Below, piece by piece: positions 1-8,544 of a stretch of 14,198 nucleotides of DNA. How positions within the stretch are numbered: the first letter of the stretch is position 1; each line of letters begins with the position of its first letter. The DNA is taken from positions 1-14,198 of the forward strand of contig CAJUOT010000063.1 of NCBI GenBank assembly GCA_910588135.1, in the 5' to 3' direction. Both the position numbers and the translations under genes were made by a program. The notes beneath the pieces were generated by a model. The model was given only the letters and a program-made list of their open reading frames with translations. It did not search any database and had not been told where the DNA came from. This stretch comes from an uncultured Oscillospiraceae bacterium (GTDB lineage: Bacteria; Bacillota; Clostridia; Oscillospirales; Oscillospiraceae).

Positions 1-1714
<1,714 letters not shown>

Positions 1715-1732
1715 CAAACCAACTGGGAAACA

Positions 1733-1751
1733 GCGGGGCATTGCGCCCCGC
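1733..1751 (+). terminator. Intercistronic hairpin between dnaK and dnaJ
   Basis: A 7-bp GC stem (GCGGGGC, loop ATTGC, GCCCCGC) begins 18 bp after the dnaK stop and is followed by CTTTCCC, which is a poor T-tract. It could be a leaky terminator or an RNA-stabilising element that lowers dnaJ output relative to dnaK. It is unlikely to be a full stop, because dnaJ follows at once with no obvious promoter of its own. The structure is seen; the role is inferred. Confidence 0.45.
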
Positions 1752-1778
1752 CTTTCCCGCGTTAAGAGGTGATCCATC

Positions 1779-2930
1779 GTGGCAGATCAGAAACGGGACT
1801 ATTACGAAGTGCTGGGCGTGCCCAAAACCGCTTCCGACGACGAGCTGAAAAAGGCCTACCGCAAGCTGGCCAAGCAGTACCACCCGGACATGAACCCTGG
1901 CGATAAGGAGGCCGAGGCCAAGTTCAAGGAGGTCAACGAGGCCTATGAGGTGCTGTCCGACAAGGACAAGCGGGCCAAGTACGACCAGTTCGGCCACGCC
2001 GGGGTGGACCCCAATTTCGGCGCCGGAGGCTTCGGCGGCGGGTTCGACATGGGGGACATTGACCTGGGCGATATTTTTGGCTCCTTCTTCGGCGGGGGCT
2101 TTGGCGGCTTCGGCGGGGGCGCCCAGCGCAGCGGCCCCCAGCGGGGGGAGAGCCTGCGGGCCAGCATCACCATCAGCTTTGAGGAGGCCGCCTTCGGCTG
2201 CGAAAAAGAGATCGACCTGACCCGCCTGGAGAGCTGTGAAAGCTGCCATGGGACCGGCTGCGCCGCCGGAACCACCGCCGAGGTGTGCCCCGACTGCCGG
2301 GGCTCGGGCACGGTGCGGGTGCAGCAGCGCATGGGCGGGATGGCGTTCGCCAGCTCCGCGCCCTGCACCCGGTGCCGGGGGACGGGCAAGATCATCCACC
2401 AGCCCTGCAAGACCTGCGGCGGCGCGGGCAATGTGAGGAAGAAGCGCCGCCTGTCCGTCACCATTCCCCAGGGCATCAATGACAAGCAGGCCGTCTCCCT
2501 CCGGGGCCAGGGCAATGCCGGGGCCAACAACGGCCCGAATGGCGACCTGATCGTGGAAGTGCGGGTGAAGCCCCACCCCTACTTTGTGCGGGAGGGCACC
2601 TCGGTGCTGTATGAGTGCCCGGTGAGTTTTTACCAGGCGGCCATGGGCGCGGAGCTGGAAATCCCCACCATCGACGGCAAGGTGAAGTACAACCTGCCCG
2701 CCGGAACCCAGCCGGGCACCACCTTCCGCCTGCGGGGGAAGGGCATCCCCGAGCTGCGGGGGAGGGGCCGGGGAGACCAGTACGTAACCGTCCAGATCCG
2801 GGTGCCCACCAGCCTGACCAACCAGCAGCGGGACGCGCTGCAGGCCTTTGCCGAGGCCATGGGGGAGGCGGCGCCCGCCGCCGCTTCTCCCGTGAAAGAG
2901 TTTTTTGAGAAGAAGCGGAAAAAGAAGTGA
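1779..2930 (+). CDS. dnaJ: Chaperone protein DnaJ (Hsp40), GTG start
   Basis: This is the J-domain co-chaperone that delivers substrates to DnaK and stimulates its ATPase. The 383 residues have the complete type I architecture. A J domain spans about 6-70, with the HPD triad at H35-P36-D37. A Gly/Phe-rich linker spans about 80-115. Four CxxCxGxG zinc modules follow, with cysteine pairs at 153/156, 170/173, 196/199 and 210/213. The C-terminal substrate-binding domains run to about 350, and the protein ends in a basic tail of Lys and Arg. The start is GTG, placed 7 bp after an AGAGGTGA ribosome binding site (1764-1771). No in-frame ATG nearby competes with it. The gene follows dnaK in the same operon and ends 1 bp before a strong terminator hairpin. 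Identity is certain, and the GTG start is well supported by the spacing. Confidence 0.97.
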   Translation: MADQKRDYYEVLGVPKTASDDELKKAYRKLAKQYHPDMNPGDKEAEAKFKEVNEAYEVLSDKDKRAKYDQFGHAGVDPNFGAGGFGGGFDMGDIDLGDIFGSFFGGGFGGFGGGAQRSGPQRGESLRASITISFEEAAFGCEKEIDLTRLESCESCHGTGCAAGTTAEVCPDCRGSGTVRVQQRMGGMAFASSAPCTRCRGTGKIIHQPCKTCGGAGNVRKKRRLSVTIPQGINDKQAVSLRGQGNAGANNGPNGDLIVEVRVKPHPYFVREGTSVLYECPVSFYQAAMGAELEIPTIDGKVKYNLPAGTQPGTTFRLRGKGIPELRGRGRGDQYVTVQIRVPTSLTNQQRDALQAFAEAMGEAAPAAASPVKEFFEKKRKKK

Positions 2931-2931
2931 A

Positions 2932-2970
2932 AAAACGTCCCTATGGCCCAGCGGGCCATAGGGACGTTTT
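2932..2970. terminator. Bidirectional terminator between dnaJ and the zinc-ribbon gene
   Basis: A perfect 18-bp inverted repeat (left arm 2932-2949, right arm 2953-2970) with a 3-nt loop AGC has arms starting and ending in A and T runs. Rightward transcripts from dnaJ end in TTTT, and leftward transcripts from the convergent gene at 2975 end in TTTTTT. Both stop codons lie within 5 bp of the stem, so a single structure serves both converging units. Confidence 0.93.
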
Positions 2971-2974
2971 CAGG

Positions 2975-3676
2975 TCATTTGTCTATATCGCTCCAGAAAC
3001 CATGAAAGGCTGTGCCGCCCAGCTTCTTTCTCCTGTCGATGTCTCGCCGAACTTCTATCATGCTTTTAAACATCTCCTCTTGGGAAAAAGGGTTGATCTC
3101 TTTTATTTGGTCGAAGTCGAGATCAGGATTGCTGGACATCATGATGCGCTCGAGCGTGGGCGAGATTTTATCGACGATCATCTCCTCAAAAATAGCTTCC
3201 CGCACCTCTGGATTGATATCCTCAAAGCACGTATAATACTCATCTATGTACCGGAGGAATTTATCCATCTCTTCTCTGTTATCGATCAGAGCGGAAACTT
3301 TGCTTTTCTGCTTCTGACTGCCCCTCCGTTTTACAAAATCCGCGATGCTGGCGATCACTTTTTTGACGACGTCGTAGGCGACCCCGCCCGCGATGCCGCT
3401 TGCGGCGGCCAGGGCAATAAAACTGAAAATTTCCTCAAACTGCTCCAGATAATAGTGAATGGTTATCGCTCCGGTTTCCGCCAAGTCGTGCTCATATTGA
3501 AGCCGGTAATTCCACCCGTAGTGGATGGCCCCCCGCACGTCCCCCATGACGGACTCATAGCGTTCCAGGCTAATCTGGCGGCCGCAGTTCGGGCACACCA
3601 GCAGATGGCCGGGTTTTCCCTCATAAATCGTCGCGCAGGCGAAGCATATGTTCAAACAGGAATCGTCTGAGCTCAT
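2975..3676 (-). CDS. Unknown protein with N-terminal zinc ribbon and one hydrophobic segment
   Basis: The function is not recognised. The product has 233 residues. Near the N-terminus are two CxxC pairs (C11/C14 in CFAC and C28/C31 in CPNC), which look like a zinc ribbon. A hydrophobic, Ala/Gly-rich stretch at about 83-104 (IALAAASGIAGG) could be a single membrane helix or a glycine-zipper helix. The rest is a charged helical C-terminal half containing a Lys/Arg patch (116-126). The start codon overlaps the rlmD stop in an ATGA, and its ribosome site AGGAGGTGG lies inside the last codons of rlmD. Translation is therefore probably coupled to rlmD. By eye the gene is much more AT-rich than every neighbour, with codons such as TTT, ATT and AAA common, which suggests later acquisition at the end of the operon. 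It ends at the shared terminator with dnaJ. The reading frame is well supported; any role is open. Confidence 0.82.
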   Translation of the reverse strand: MSSDDSCLNICFACATIYEGKPGHLLVCPNCGRQISLERYESVMGDVRGAIHYGWNYRLQYEHDLAETGAITIHYYLEQFEEIFSFIALAAASGIAGGVAYDVVKKVIASIADFVKRRGSQKQKSKVSALIDNREEMDKFLRYIDEYYTCFEDINPEVREAIFEEMIVDKISPTLERIMMSSNPDLDFDQIKEINPFSQEEMFKSMIEVRRDIDRRKKLGGTAFHGFWSDIDK

Positions 3677-5019
3677 CGTTTGCCACCTCCTAGAAGAAGT
3701 ACCGTCTCTATATGTGCCGTCCTTGGAAATAAATCCACCGCCTCGGCCCGCTCCGGGGCGTAGCCCAGCGCCGTGAACCGCTTCACGTCCCGGGCCAGGG
3801 TGGCCGGGTCGCAGGAGACATACACCACCCGGTCCGGGGCCATGCGGGCGATGGTGTCCACCACCTCCGGGGCCAGTCCCTTCCGGGGCGGGTCCACCAC
3901 TACAACGCCGGGGCGCACGCCCTCCCGCTCCAGCCGGGCGGCCAGCGCGGCGGCGTCGCCGCATGAAAACCGGGTTTTGCCCTCCAGGCCGTTCCGGCGG
4001 GCGTTTTCCCTGGCGTCCTCCACCGCTTTGGGAACCACCTCCACCCCGATCACCTGCCTCGCCCGCTCCGCCAGGGTGAGGGAGATCGTCCCGATCCCGC
4101 AGTACAGCTCCACCACTGTCTCTGTCCCGCTGAGGGCGGCGAAGTCCAGGGCGCGGCGGTAAAGAACCTCAGCCTGAGCCCGGTTCACCTGGAAAAAGGA
4201 GGGCGCCGACAGCCGGAAGCTGTGGCCGCACAGCTCCTCTTCCAGCCAGTCCCGCCCCCAGAGAGTGCGGAACTCGCCGCCCAGGATCACGTTGGTTTTC
4301 CGGGTGTTGACGGACAGCACCAGCCCCGCCAGGGCGGGCGCGGCGGCGAGCAGGGCGTCCACAAGCTCCTCCTCATGGGGGAGCTTGTTCCCGTTGACCA
4401 CCAGACAGCACAGCGCCTCCCCGCGGGAGTTGGTGCGCAAAAACAGATGGCGTACCAGCCCTCTGCCAGTCCGCTCGTCATAGGCGGGGATGTGAAAGCG
4501 GGTCATCCACTCTTTTACGGCGGCGCGGCAGGCGGTGTCCGCCTCGGGCTGGAGCAGGCAGTCGGCAACGTCCACCACCTGGTGGGTGCGGCCCCGGTAG
4601 TAGCCGATGGCCCCGCCCGCCACGGGAAACTGCACCTTGTTCCGGTATCGGAGGATATGCTCAGCCCCATGGATGACAGGTACGGCGATGTCCGTCCCGC
4701 CGATGCGCCGCAGGGCGTCCTCCACCCTCTGGCGCTTGGCCTCCAGCTCCTCGCCGTAGCTCATGTGCCGGAACTGGCAGCCGCCGCACACGCCATAATA
4801 GGGACAGTCCGGCGCAATCCGGGCGGGGGAGGGCTCCAACAGTTTGACCACGCCCGCCCAGGCGGCGCTGTGGCCCACGTGTTCGATCAGAACCTCTACC
4901 CGCTCGCCCCGCAGGGCCCCTTTGACGAACACCGCCATGCCCTCAATGCGGGCCACCCCCTCGCCGCCGCTGGCATACCCTTCAATGGCGGCGGGATAGA
5001 CGTTTCCCTCCTTCAGCAT
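3673..5019 (-). CDS. rlmD: 23S rRNA (uracil-C5)-methyltransferase, RlmD/RlmCD type
   Basis: This enzyme makes 5-methyluridine in 23S rRNA (U1939, or U747 and U1939 for the Gram-positive RlmCD type) from S-adenosylmethionine. It has 448 residues. An N-terminal TRAM domain (about 4-62, containing GYASGGEGVARIEG) binds RNA. The iron-sulfur cysteines C72, C78, C81 and C154 follow in the family pattern CPYYGVCGGC. The methyltransferase domain has FFQVN (275-279), the SAM loop ELYCGIGT (304-311), VDPPRKG (375-381), the nucleophile C403 in SCDPATLARD, and the catalytic Glu in HIE (435-437). The start is preceded by a G-rich GAGGGGAGGGG ribosome site and overlaps the queH stop by 7 bp. The stop overlaps the next gene in an ATGA. 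The uracil-C5 methyltransferase family is certain. Which uridine or uridines it targets is inferred from Firmicutes homologues. Confidence 0.95.
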   Translation of the reverse strand: MLKEGNVYPAAIEGYASGGEGVARIEGMAVFVKGALRGERVEVLIEHVGHSAAWAGVVKLLEPSPARIAPDCPYYGVCGGCQFRHMSYGEELEAKRQRVEDALRRIGGTDIAVPVIHGAEHILRYRNKVQFPVAGGAIGYYRGRTHQVVDVADCLLQPEADTACRAAVKEWMTRFHIPAYDERTGRGLVRHLFLRTNSRGEALCCLVVNGNKLPHEEELVDALLAAAPALAGLVLSVNTRKTNVILGGEFRTLWGRDWLEEELCGHSFRLSAPSFFQVNRAQAEVLYRRALDFAALSGTETVVELYCGIGTISLTLAERARQVIGVEVVPKAVEDARENARRNGLEGKTRFSCGDAAALAARLEREGVRPGVVVVDPPRKGLAPEVVDTIARMAPDRVVYVSCDPATLARDVKRFTALGYAPERAEAVDLFPRTAHIETVLLLGGGKR

Positions 5020-5600
5020 GAGGTCTGTCCCCTCCCCTCGGCCTTGTGGAGCTTGTGCAGCTCCTTTTTCCGGCGGTTGGAGAAGCGGTCCTCTTCACTG
5101 TACACACAGCCGCAGTATTTCTGCATATACAGCCCCAGCGCCCGGGCCTCCTCCTGCCCCTCCTGAAAGCGGGGGCGGAAGTCGTAGGGGACAAATTCCA
5201 CGCCGTATTTTTCCCCCATGCCCGCCCCGGTGGCGCAGATCAGCTCCCGGTTCTGGTAGGGGGACACCAGCAGGGTGGTGGAAAAGCGGTCGAATCCGTG
5301 CTGGGCGGCATATTGGGCGGTGCGCTCCATCCGGCAGGCGTAACAATACCCGCAGCGGTGGTCGCTGTCCCCGGCCACGGCGGCGGTGAACTGCCGCAGG
5401 CCGTAGAAATCCTCCTCAAGCAGCTCCAGACCGATGTCCTGGGCGTACTGCCGCAGGGTGTCCCGCCGGGCCTTGTACTCCAGGAAGGGGTGGATATTGG
5501 GATTGTACCAGAAGCCGGCGGGTTCCACCCCCTCCTCCCGCAGCGTTTTCACGCAGGCCACGGAGCAGGGGGCGCAGCAGATGTGGAGAAGCAGGCTCAT
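5013..5600 (-). CDS. queH: Epoxyqueuosine reductase QueH
   Basis: QueH carries out the last step of tRNA queuosine synthesis, reducing epoxyqueuosine to queuosine at position 34 of GUN-anticodon tRNAs. It is the B12-independent replacement for QueG. The 195 residues match the former DUF208 family along the whole length. The N-terminal cysteine cluster is HICCAPC (C8, C9, C12). A second cluster is CGYCYAC (C83, C86, C89), and a C-terminal YCGC (C163, C165) follows the FRPRFQEG motif. These cysteines form the metal/iron-sulfur site and the redox pair in characterised members. The ATG overlaps the stop of the upstream protease gene (ATGA), and the end overlaps the rlmD start by 7 bp. It is therefore co-transcribed and probably translationally coupled. 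No other queuosine gene is in the window. Identity is very likely. Confidence 0.94.
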   Translation of the reverse strand: MSLLLHICCAPCSVACVKTLREEGVEPAGFWYNPNIHPFLEYKARRDTLRQYAQDIGLELLEEDFYGLRQFTAAVAGDSDHRCGYCYACRMERTAQYAAQHGFDRFSTTLLVSPYQNRELICATGAGMGEKYGVEFVPYDFRPRFQEGQEEARALGLYMQKYCGCVYSEEDRFSNRRKKELHKLHKAEGRGQTSC

Positions 5601-7483
5601 GGCAGAATCTCCAGGCCGGACAGCAGGGCATAGATTCCGGCGGCGGCCTCTTCCCGGAGGACAGGGGCGGCGGGGTCGATGCGGCCCAGGGGGGTGTAGA
5701 GCAGATCCCCGGAGCTGCCCAGAACATCTTCCAGCCCCCAGGTCAGCACGGCCACGCCGTCCCGGGCCCAGCTGGCATAGGGGGCCAGCATGATCCGCAT
5801 ATCCAGGGGCAGGTGGGAGGCGTACTGCTCCACGGCGGCGCCATAGGCGTCCAGCGGCAGGCTGAGATACCGGGCGGCGTGCCCGAGAACGGTCAGGAGC
5901 TGCTCCTGGGTGACAGGGCCCTCCGGGTCAAACCGGCCGCCGCCTACGCCCCTCATCAGCCCCAGCTCTGCGATGGCGTTGACGGCCGGACCGTACCACG
6001 AGTCCTGGGGCACGTCGTTGAAGCGGCTGGGGCCGCTGGAGCTCACGTGAAAGACGCGGGAGAGCATGACGCACAGCTGGGCGCGGGTGAGCTGCCCTCT
6101 GGGGTTGAAGCGGCTCCCGCCGGTGCCGCTGAGCAGGCGGTAGGCGCCCAGGGCGTTGATGGCGTGGGAATAGGGGCTGTCCGCCACGTCGCTGAACCAG
6201 CGGCTGTCATAGCTGATGCCCAGACGGTTTGCCGCATAGGAGGGGGAAACCTGGTTGAACACACCCGCGTTGTAAAACAGGAAGGCCTGGGGGGGCAGGG
6301 CTTCCAGCAGGGCGGCCAGGGTCTCCTGGTCCGCGCCGGGGTCCACATAATAGATCTCCCCGTCAATGACCAGGCACAGGAGGGGATCGTCCTCCTTGCC
6401 GCCCTGCAGGGCGGCGGCCACCGCGTCGACGTGGTCGTCGTCCACCAGCAGGGTGGGGATGACGCCGATTTGATGGGTGGTGGTGCCGCTGTAGGAGTAG
6501 ATCCGGCCGGTGGTGAGCTTCAGGCAGTCGCCGTCGAAGTATTCGGGGAGGCTGACCTCATCCAGGACGCTCTGGCCCACGCCCTTGCCGAAGGTGCGCC
6601 CGCCGATGATGAGGCCGCGGCCGGTGTCCCGGACGCCGGCGGCCACGGCCTCGGAGGCGGAGGCGCTGGAGCTGTTTACCAGCAGAAACAGCGGCTTTTG
6701 GGTGACGGCCTGCCCGTCCCGGGCGTAAACAGCCGTCTGCCCGTCTTTTTCGGCAAAGTAGATGTAGCGGCCCGGCCCGCTCAGAGCCGCCAGCATATCG
6801 GCGGCGGAGTCCACGTACCCGCCTGCGTTGTCCCGCAGGTCCACCACCCAGCAGTCCACCTGGCTGTCATACGCTTGGAGGCTCTGGGCAAAGAGCTCGC
6901 CGGTATCCATGCCGAAGCTGTCGCAGTCCACGTAGCCCACGCCGCCCTCCAGCAGGGTGATCCGGGTGTTGGGGATATAGACCGCCCGGCGCTGAAGGGT
7001 ATAGTCCCGAGTTTCGCCGTCCCGGAGGACAGTGACAGTGACCTGGGTGCCCTCCTGGCCCAACAGCCGCTGCTGAGCCTCCTCACCGGCCGGAACGCAG
7101 GGGGCGCCATCGACGGCCACGATGAGGTCGCCTGCCTGAAGCCCCGCTTCCTCGGCGCTGCCGCCGGGCAGGGGGGAGAGGATGAGAATGCCCTGCTCGG
7201 TGAACTGGATGGAGACGCCGATGCCCACCATGTCCACGGTGTCCTCCACCAGGTCAAGGAAGGCGGCGTACTGTTCCTCGGTCATGTACCCGGTGTACGG
7301 GTCGCCCAGCAGGTCGAACAGCTCTTCCAGGCTGCCGGCCTGATAGGCCTCGTCGGGGATGTCGTAGTAATAGGAGGCCTCCAGAAGCTCCAGCGCCTGA
7401 TCCACCGTGAGGGCGGCGGCGGGGGCGGTGAGCAGGACCAGGGCCAGCAGGGCGGACAGCAGGCGGGAGAGGTATTTTTTCAT
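5597..7483 (-). CDS. Secreted S41 (C-terminal processing) peptidase with PDZ and C-terminal SLH repeats
   Basis: This is a CtpA/CtpB-like serine protease that should act outside the membrane. Of 628 residues, 1-24 form a signal peptide (MKKY, hydrophobic core, AAA). A short helical region is followed by a PDZ domain at about 86-165, with SPLPGGSAEEAGLQAGD as the ligand loop. The S41 catalytic domain spans about 180-345. By spacing against known members, the catalytic residues are S275 in SASASE, K300 in FGKG and Q304, with E278 also conserved, so it looks active. After a linker come three SLH-type repeats (about 421-475, 486-540 and 565-620, with motifs FNPRGQLTRAQ and FDPEGPVTQEQ). These would anchor it to pyruvylated wall polymers. 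The chosen start has AAAGGAG 7-8 bp upstream and gives a clean signal peptide; a Met 26 codons earlier does not. It is the first gene of the operon with queH and rlmD. The natural substrate is unknown. Confidence 0.93.
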   Translation of the reverse strand: MKKYLSRLLSALLALVLLTAPAAALTVDQALELLEASYYYDIPDEAYQAGSLEELFDLLGDPYTGYMTEEQYAAFLDLVEDTVDMVGIGVSIQFTEQGILILSPLPGGSAEEAGLQAGDLIVAVDGAPCVPAGEEAQQRLLGQEGTQVTVTVLRDGETRDYTLQRRAVYIPNTRITLLEGGVGYVDCDSFGMDTGELFAQSLQAYDSQVDCWVVDLRDNAGGYVDSAADMLAALSGPGRYIYFAEKDGQTAVYARDGQAVTQKPLFLLVNSSSASASEAVAAGVRDTGRGLIIGGRTFGKGVGQSVLDEVSLPEYFDGDCLKLTTGRIYSYSGTTTHQIGVIPTLLVDDDHVDAVAAALQGGKEDDPLLCLVIDGEIYYVDPGADQETLAALLEALPPQAFLFYNAGVFNQVSPSYAANRLGISYDSRWFSDVADSPYSHAINALGAYRLLSGTGGSRFNPRGQLTRAQLCVMLSRVFHVSSSGPSRFNDVPQDSWYGPAVNAIAELGLMRGVGGGRFDPEGPVTQEQLLTVLGHAARYLSLPLDAYGAAVEQYASHLPLDMRIMLAPYASWARDGVAVLTWGLEDVLGSSGDLLYTPLGRIDPAAPVLREEAAAGIYALLSGLEILP

Positions 7484-7511
7484 GGCGGTTCTCCTTTGTT
7501 CAGCGGGGGTG

Positions 7512-7529
7512 GTTTGTAAATTGACAAAC
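7512..7529. promoter_or_regulatory. Inverted repeat over a -35 box, candidate operator
   Basis: GTTTGT and ACAAAC form a perfect 6-bp inverted repeat with a 6-bp spacer. The right half overlaps the TTGACA -35 element of the rightward hydrolase promoter and lies in the 5' leader region of the leftward protease operon. Position and symmetry fit a repressor site, but there is no regulator gene nearby, and a 6-bp repeat can arise by chance. Confidence 0.35.
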
Positions 7530-7549
7530 GGGCGGGAATGTATTAAGAT
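7521..7549 (+). promoter_or_regulatory. Sigma-A promoter of the alpha/beta hydrolase
   Basis: A perfect -35 TTGACA (7521-7526) is followed by a 17-bp spacer and a -10 TAAGAT (7544-7549). Transcription would start near 7556, giving a leader of about 29 nt before the ATG at 7585. Confidence 0.8.
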
Positions 7550-7556
7550 TATACCA
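7548..7556 (-). promoter_or_regulatory. Extended -10 promoter of the protease-queH-rlmD operon
   Basis: Read leftward, TGGTATAAT is a perfect -10 box with a TGn extension, the form that works without a good -35. None is seen at the expected distance. The start would be near 7541, about 58 nt before the protease ATG. The box overlaps the -10 of the rightward promoter by 2 bp. Confidence 0.65.
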
Positions 7557-7584
7557 CACAATCACGACGATGGGGTGAAAAAAT

Positions 7585-8511
7585 ATGATTGAGTTTACGG
7601 AATTTTCCTTTCCCTCCAAGGATGGGGCGCACAGGTGCAATGTGAGCCTGTGGACGCCGGAGGAGGCGCCCCGGGCGGTGGTGCAGATTATCCACGGGGT
7701 GGCCGAGTACGCGGGGCGGTACGACGCCTTTGCCCGGTATCTGGCAGAGCGCGGTTTTGCGGTGTGCGGGGAGGATCACCTGGGCCACGGCAAGACGGCG
7801 GACGACGGAAAACTGGGCTATTTCGGCAAAAAGGACGGCTGGACGCTGGTGACGGCGGACGTGCGCCAGCTGCGCGTCCTCATGGGGGAGAAGTTCCCCG
7901 GCGTCCCCTACTTCCTGCTGGGCCATTCCATGGGCTCCTTCCTGGCCCGGACCTACCTGTGCGCCTACCCCGGCACGGTGGACGGCTGCATCCTGTCCGG
8001 CACCGGCCAGGAAAAGCCCGCCCTGGTGGCGGCGGGCAAGGCGGTGGCCTCCGCGGTCTGTGCCGCCCGCGGGCCGGAGGCGGTGAGCGGCCTGATCGAC
8101 CAGCTGTCCCTGGGGGCGTATAACAAGCAGTTCAGGCCCAACCGCACCACGGCGGACTGGATCTGCCGGGACGAAGCGGTGGTGGACGCCTATTTGAAGG
8201 ACCCCTTCTGCACCTTCAAGCCCACCGCCGGGATGTTCCGGGACATGATGGGGGGCCTTCAGTATATCGCGAGCCAGGACGCCCTGTCCCGTATGGACCC
8301 GTCCACCCCCGTCTATCTCTTCTCCGGCGATCAGGACCCGGTGGGGGCCAACGGCGAGGGAGTGAAGAAGGTGTACGGATTTTTCAAGGACCACGGCACC
8401 CACGATTTGACCATGAAGCTCTACCCCGGCGGACGGCATGAGATGCTCAACGAGATCAACAAGGGCGAGGTGTACGCCGACGTGCTGGCCTGGCTGGAAA
8501 AGCATATCTAA
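7585..8511 (+). CDS. Alpha/beta hydrolase, monoacylglycerol lipase/lysophospholipase-like (S33 'serine aminopeptidase' family)
   Basis: This is a 308-residue cytoplasmic serine hydrolase of the group annotated as lysophospholipase, monoacylglycerol lipase or Hydrolase_4. The oxyanion-loop motif IIHGVAEYAGRY is at 35-46, and DHLGHGK is at 64-70. The nucleophile elbow GHSMG puts Ser at 115. The acid is D251 in GDQDPVG, and the catalytic His is H285 in GGRHEML, so the triad is complete. A lid or cap region lies between about 140 and 235. There is no signal peptide. The ATG follows GGGGTGA (7573-7579) closely, and the promoter at 7521-7549 points to it. It is a single-gene unit ending at a terminator. 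The substrate is probably a monoacylglycerol or another small carboxylic ester, but this cannot be decided from sequence. Confidence 0.92.
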   Translation: MIEFTEFSFPSKDGAHRCNVSLWTPEEAPRAVVQIIHGVAEYAGRYDAFARYLAERGFAVCGEDHLGHGKTADDGKLGYFGKKDGWTLVTADVRQLRVLMGEKFPGVPYFLLGHSMGSFLARTYLCAYPGTVDGCILSGTGQEKPALVAAGKAVASAVCAARGPEAVSGLIDQLSLGAYNKQFRPNRTTADWICRDEAVVDAYLKDPFCTFKPTAGMFRDMMGGLQYIASQDALSRMDPSTPVYLFSGDQDPVGANGEGVKKVYGFFKDHGTHDLTMKLYPGGRHEMLNEINKGEVYADVLAWLEKHI

Positions 8512-8517
8512 AGAAGA

Positions 8518-8544
8518 AGTACCGGGCAGCGCCCGGTACTTTTT
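8518..8544. terminator. Terminator between hydrolase and EamA transporter
   Basis: A perfect 10-bp stem AGTACCGGGC (8518-8527) and GCCCGGTACT (8531-8540) with loop AGC is followed by TTTT. It starts 7 bp after the hydrolase stop and clearly terminates rightward transcription. Leftward, it follows the transporter stop (8543), but the trailing sequence is only T-rich (CTTCTTT), so bidirectional action is plausible and less certain. Confidence 0.9.

Noticed and set aside
3677..3964. N-terminal extension of the zinc-ribbon protein into rlmD
   Set aside because: The extension is low-complexity Arg/Gly/Pro sequence overlapping rlmD in another frame, while the ATG at 3676 has an ideal ribosome site.
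5813..7519. 568-codon open frame antisense to the S41 protease
   Set aside because: The protease has signal peptide, PDZ, full catalytic set and SLH repeats. The antisense translation has no recognisable feature.
7484..7561. Upstream Met for the S41 protease (26 extra residues)
   Set aside because: It would precede the predicted transcript start and hide a clean signal peptide; the Met at 7483 has AAAGGAG before it.
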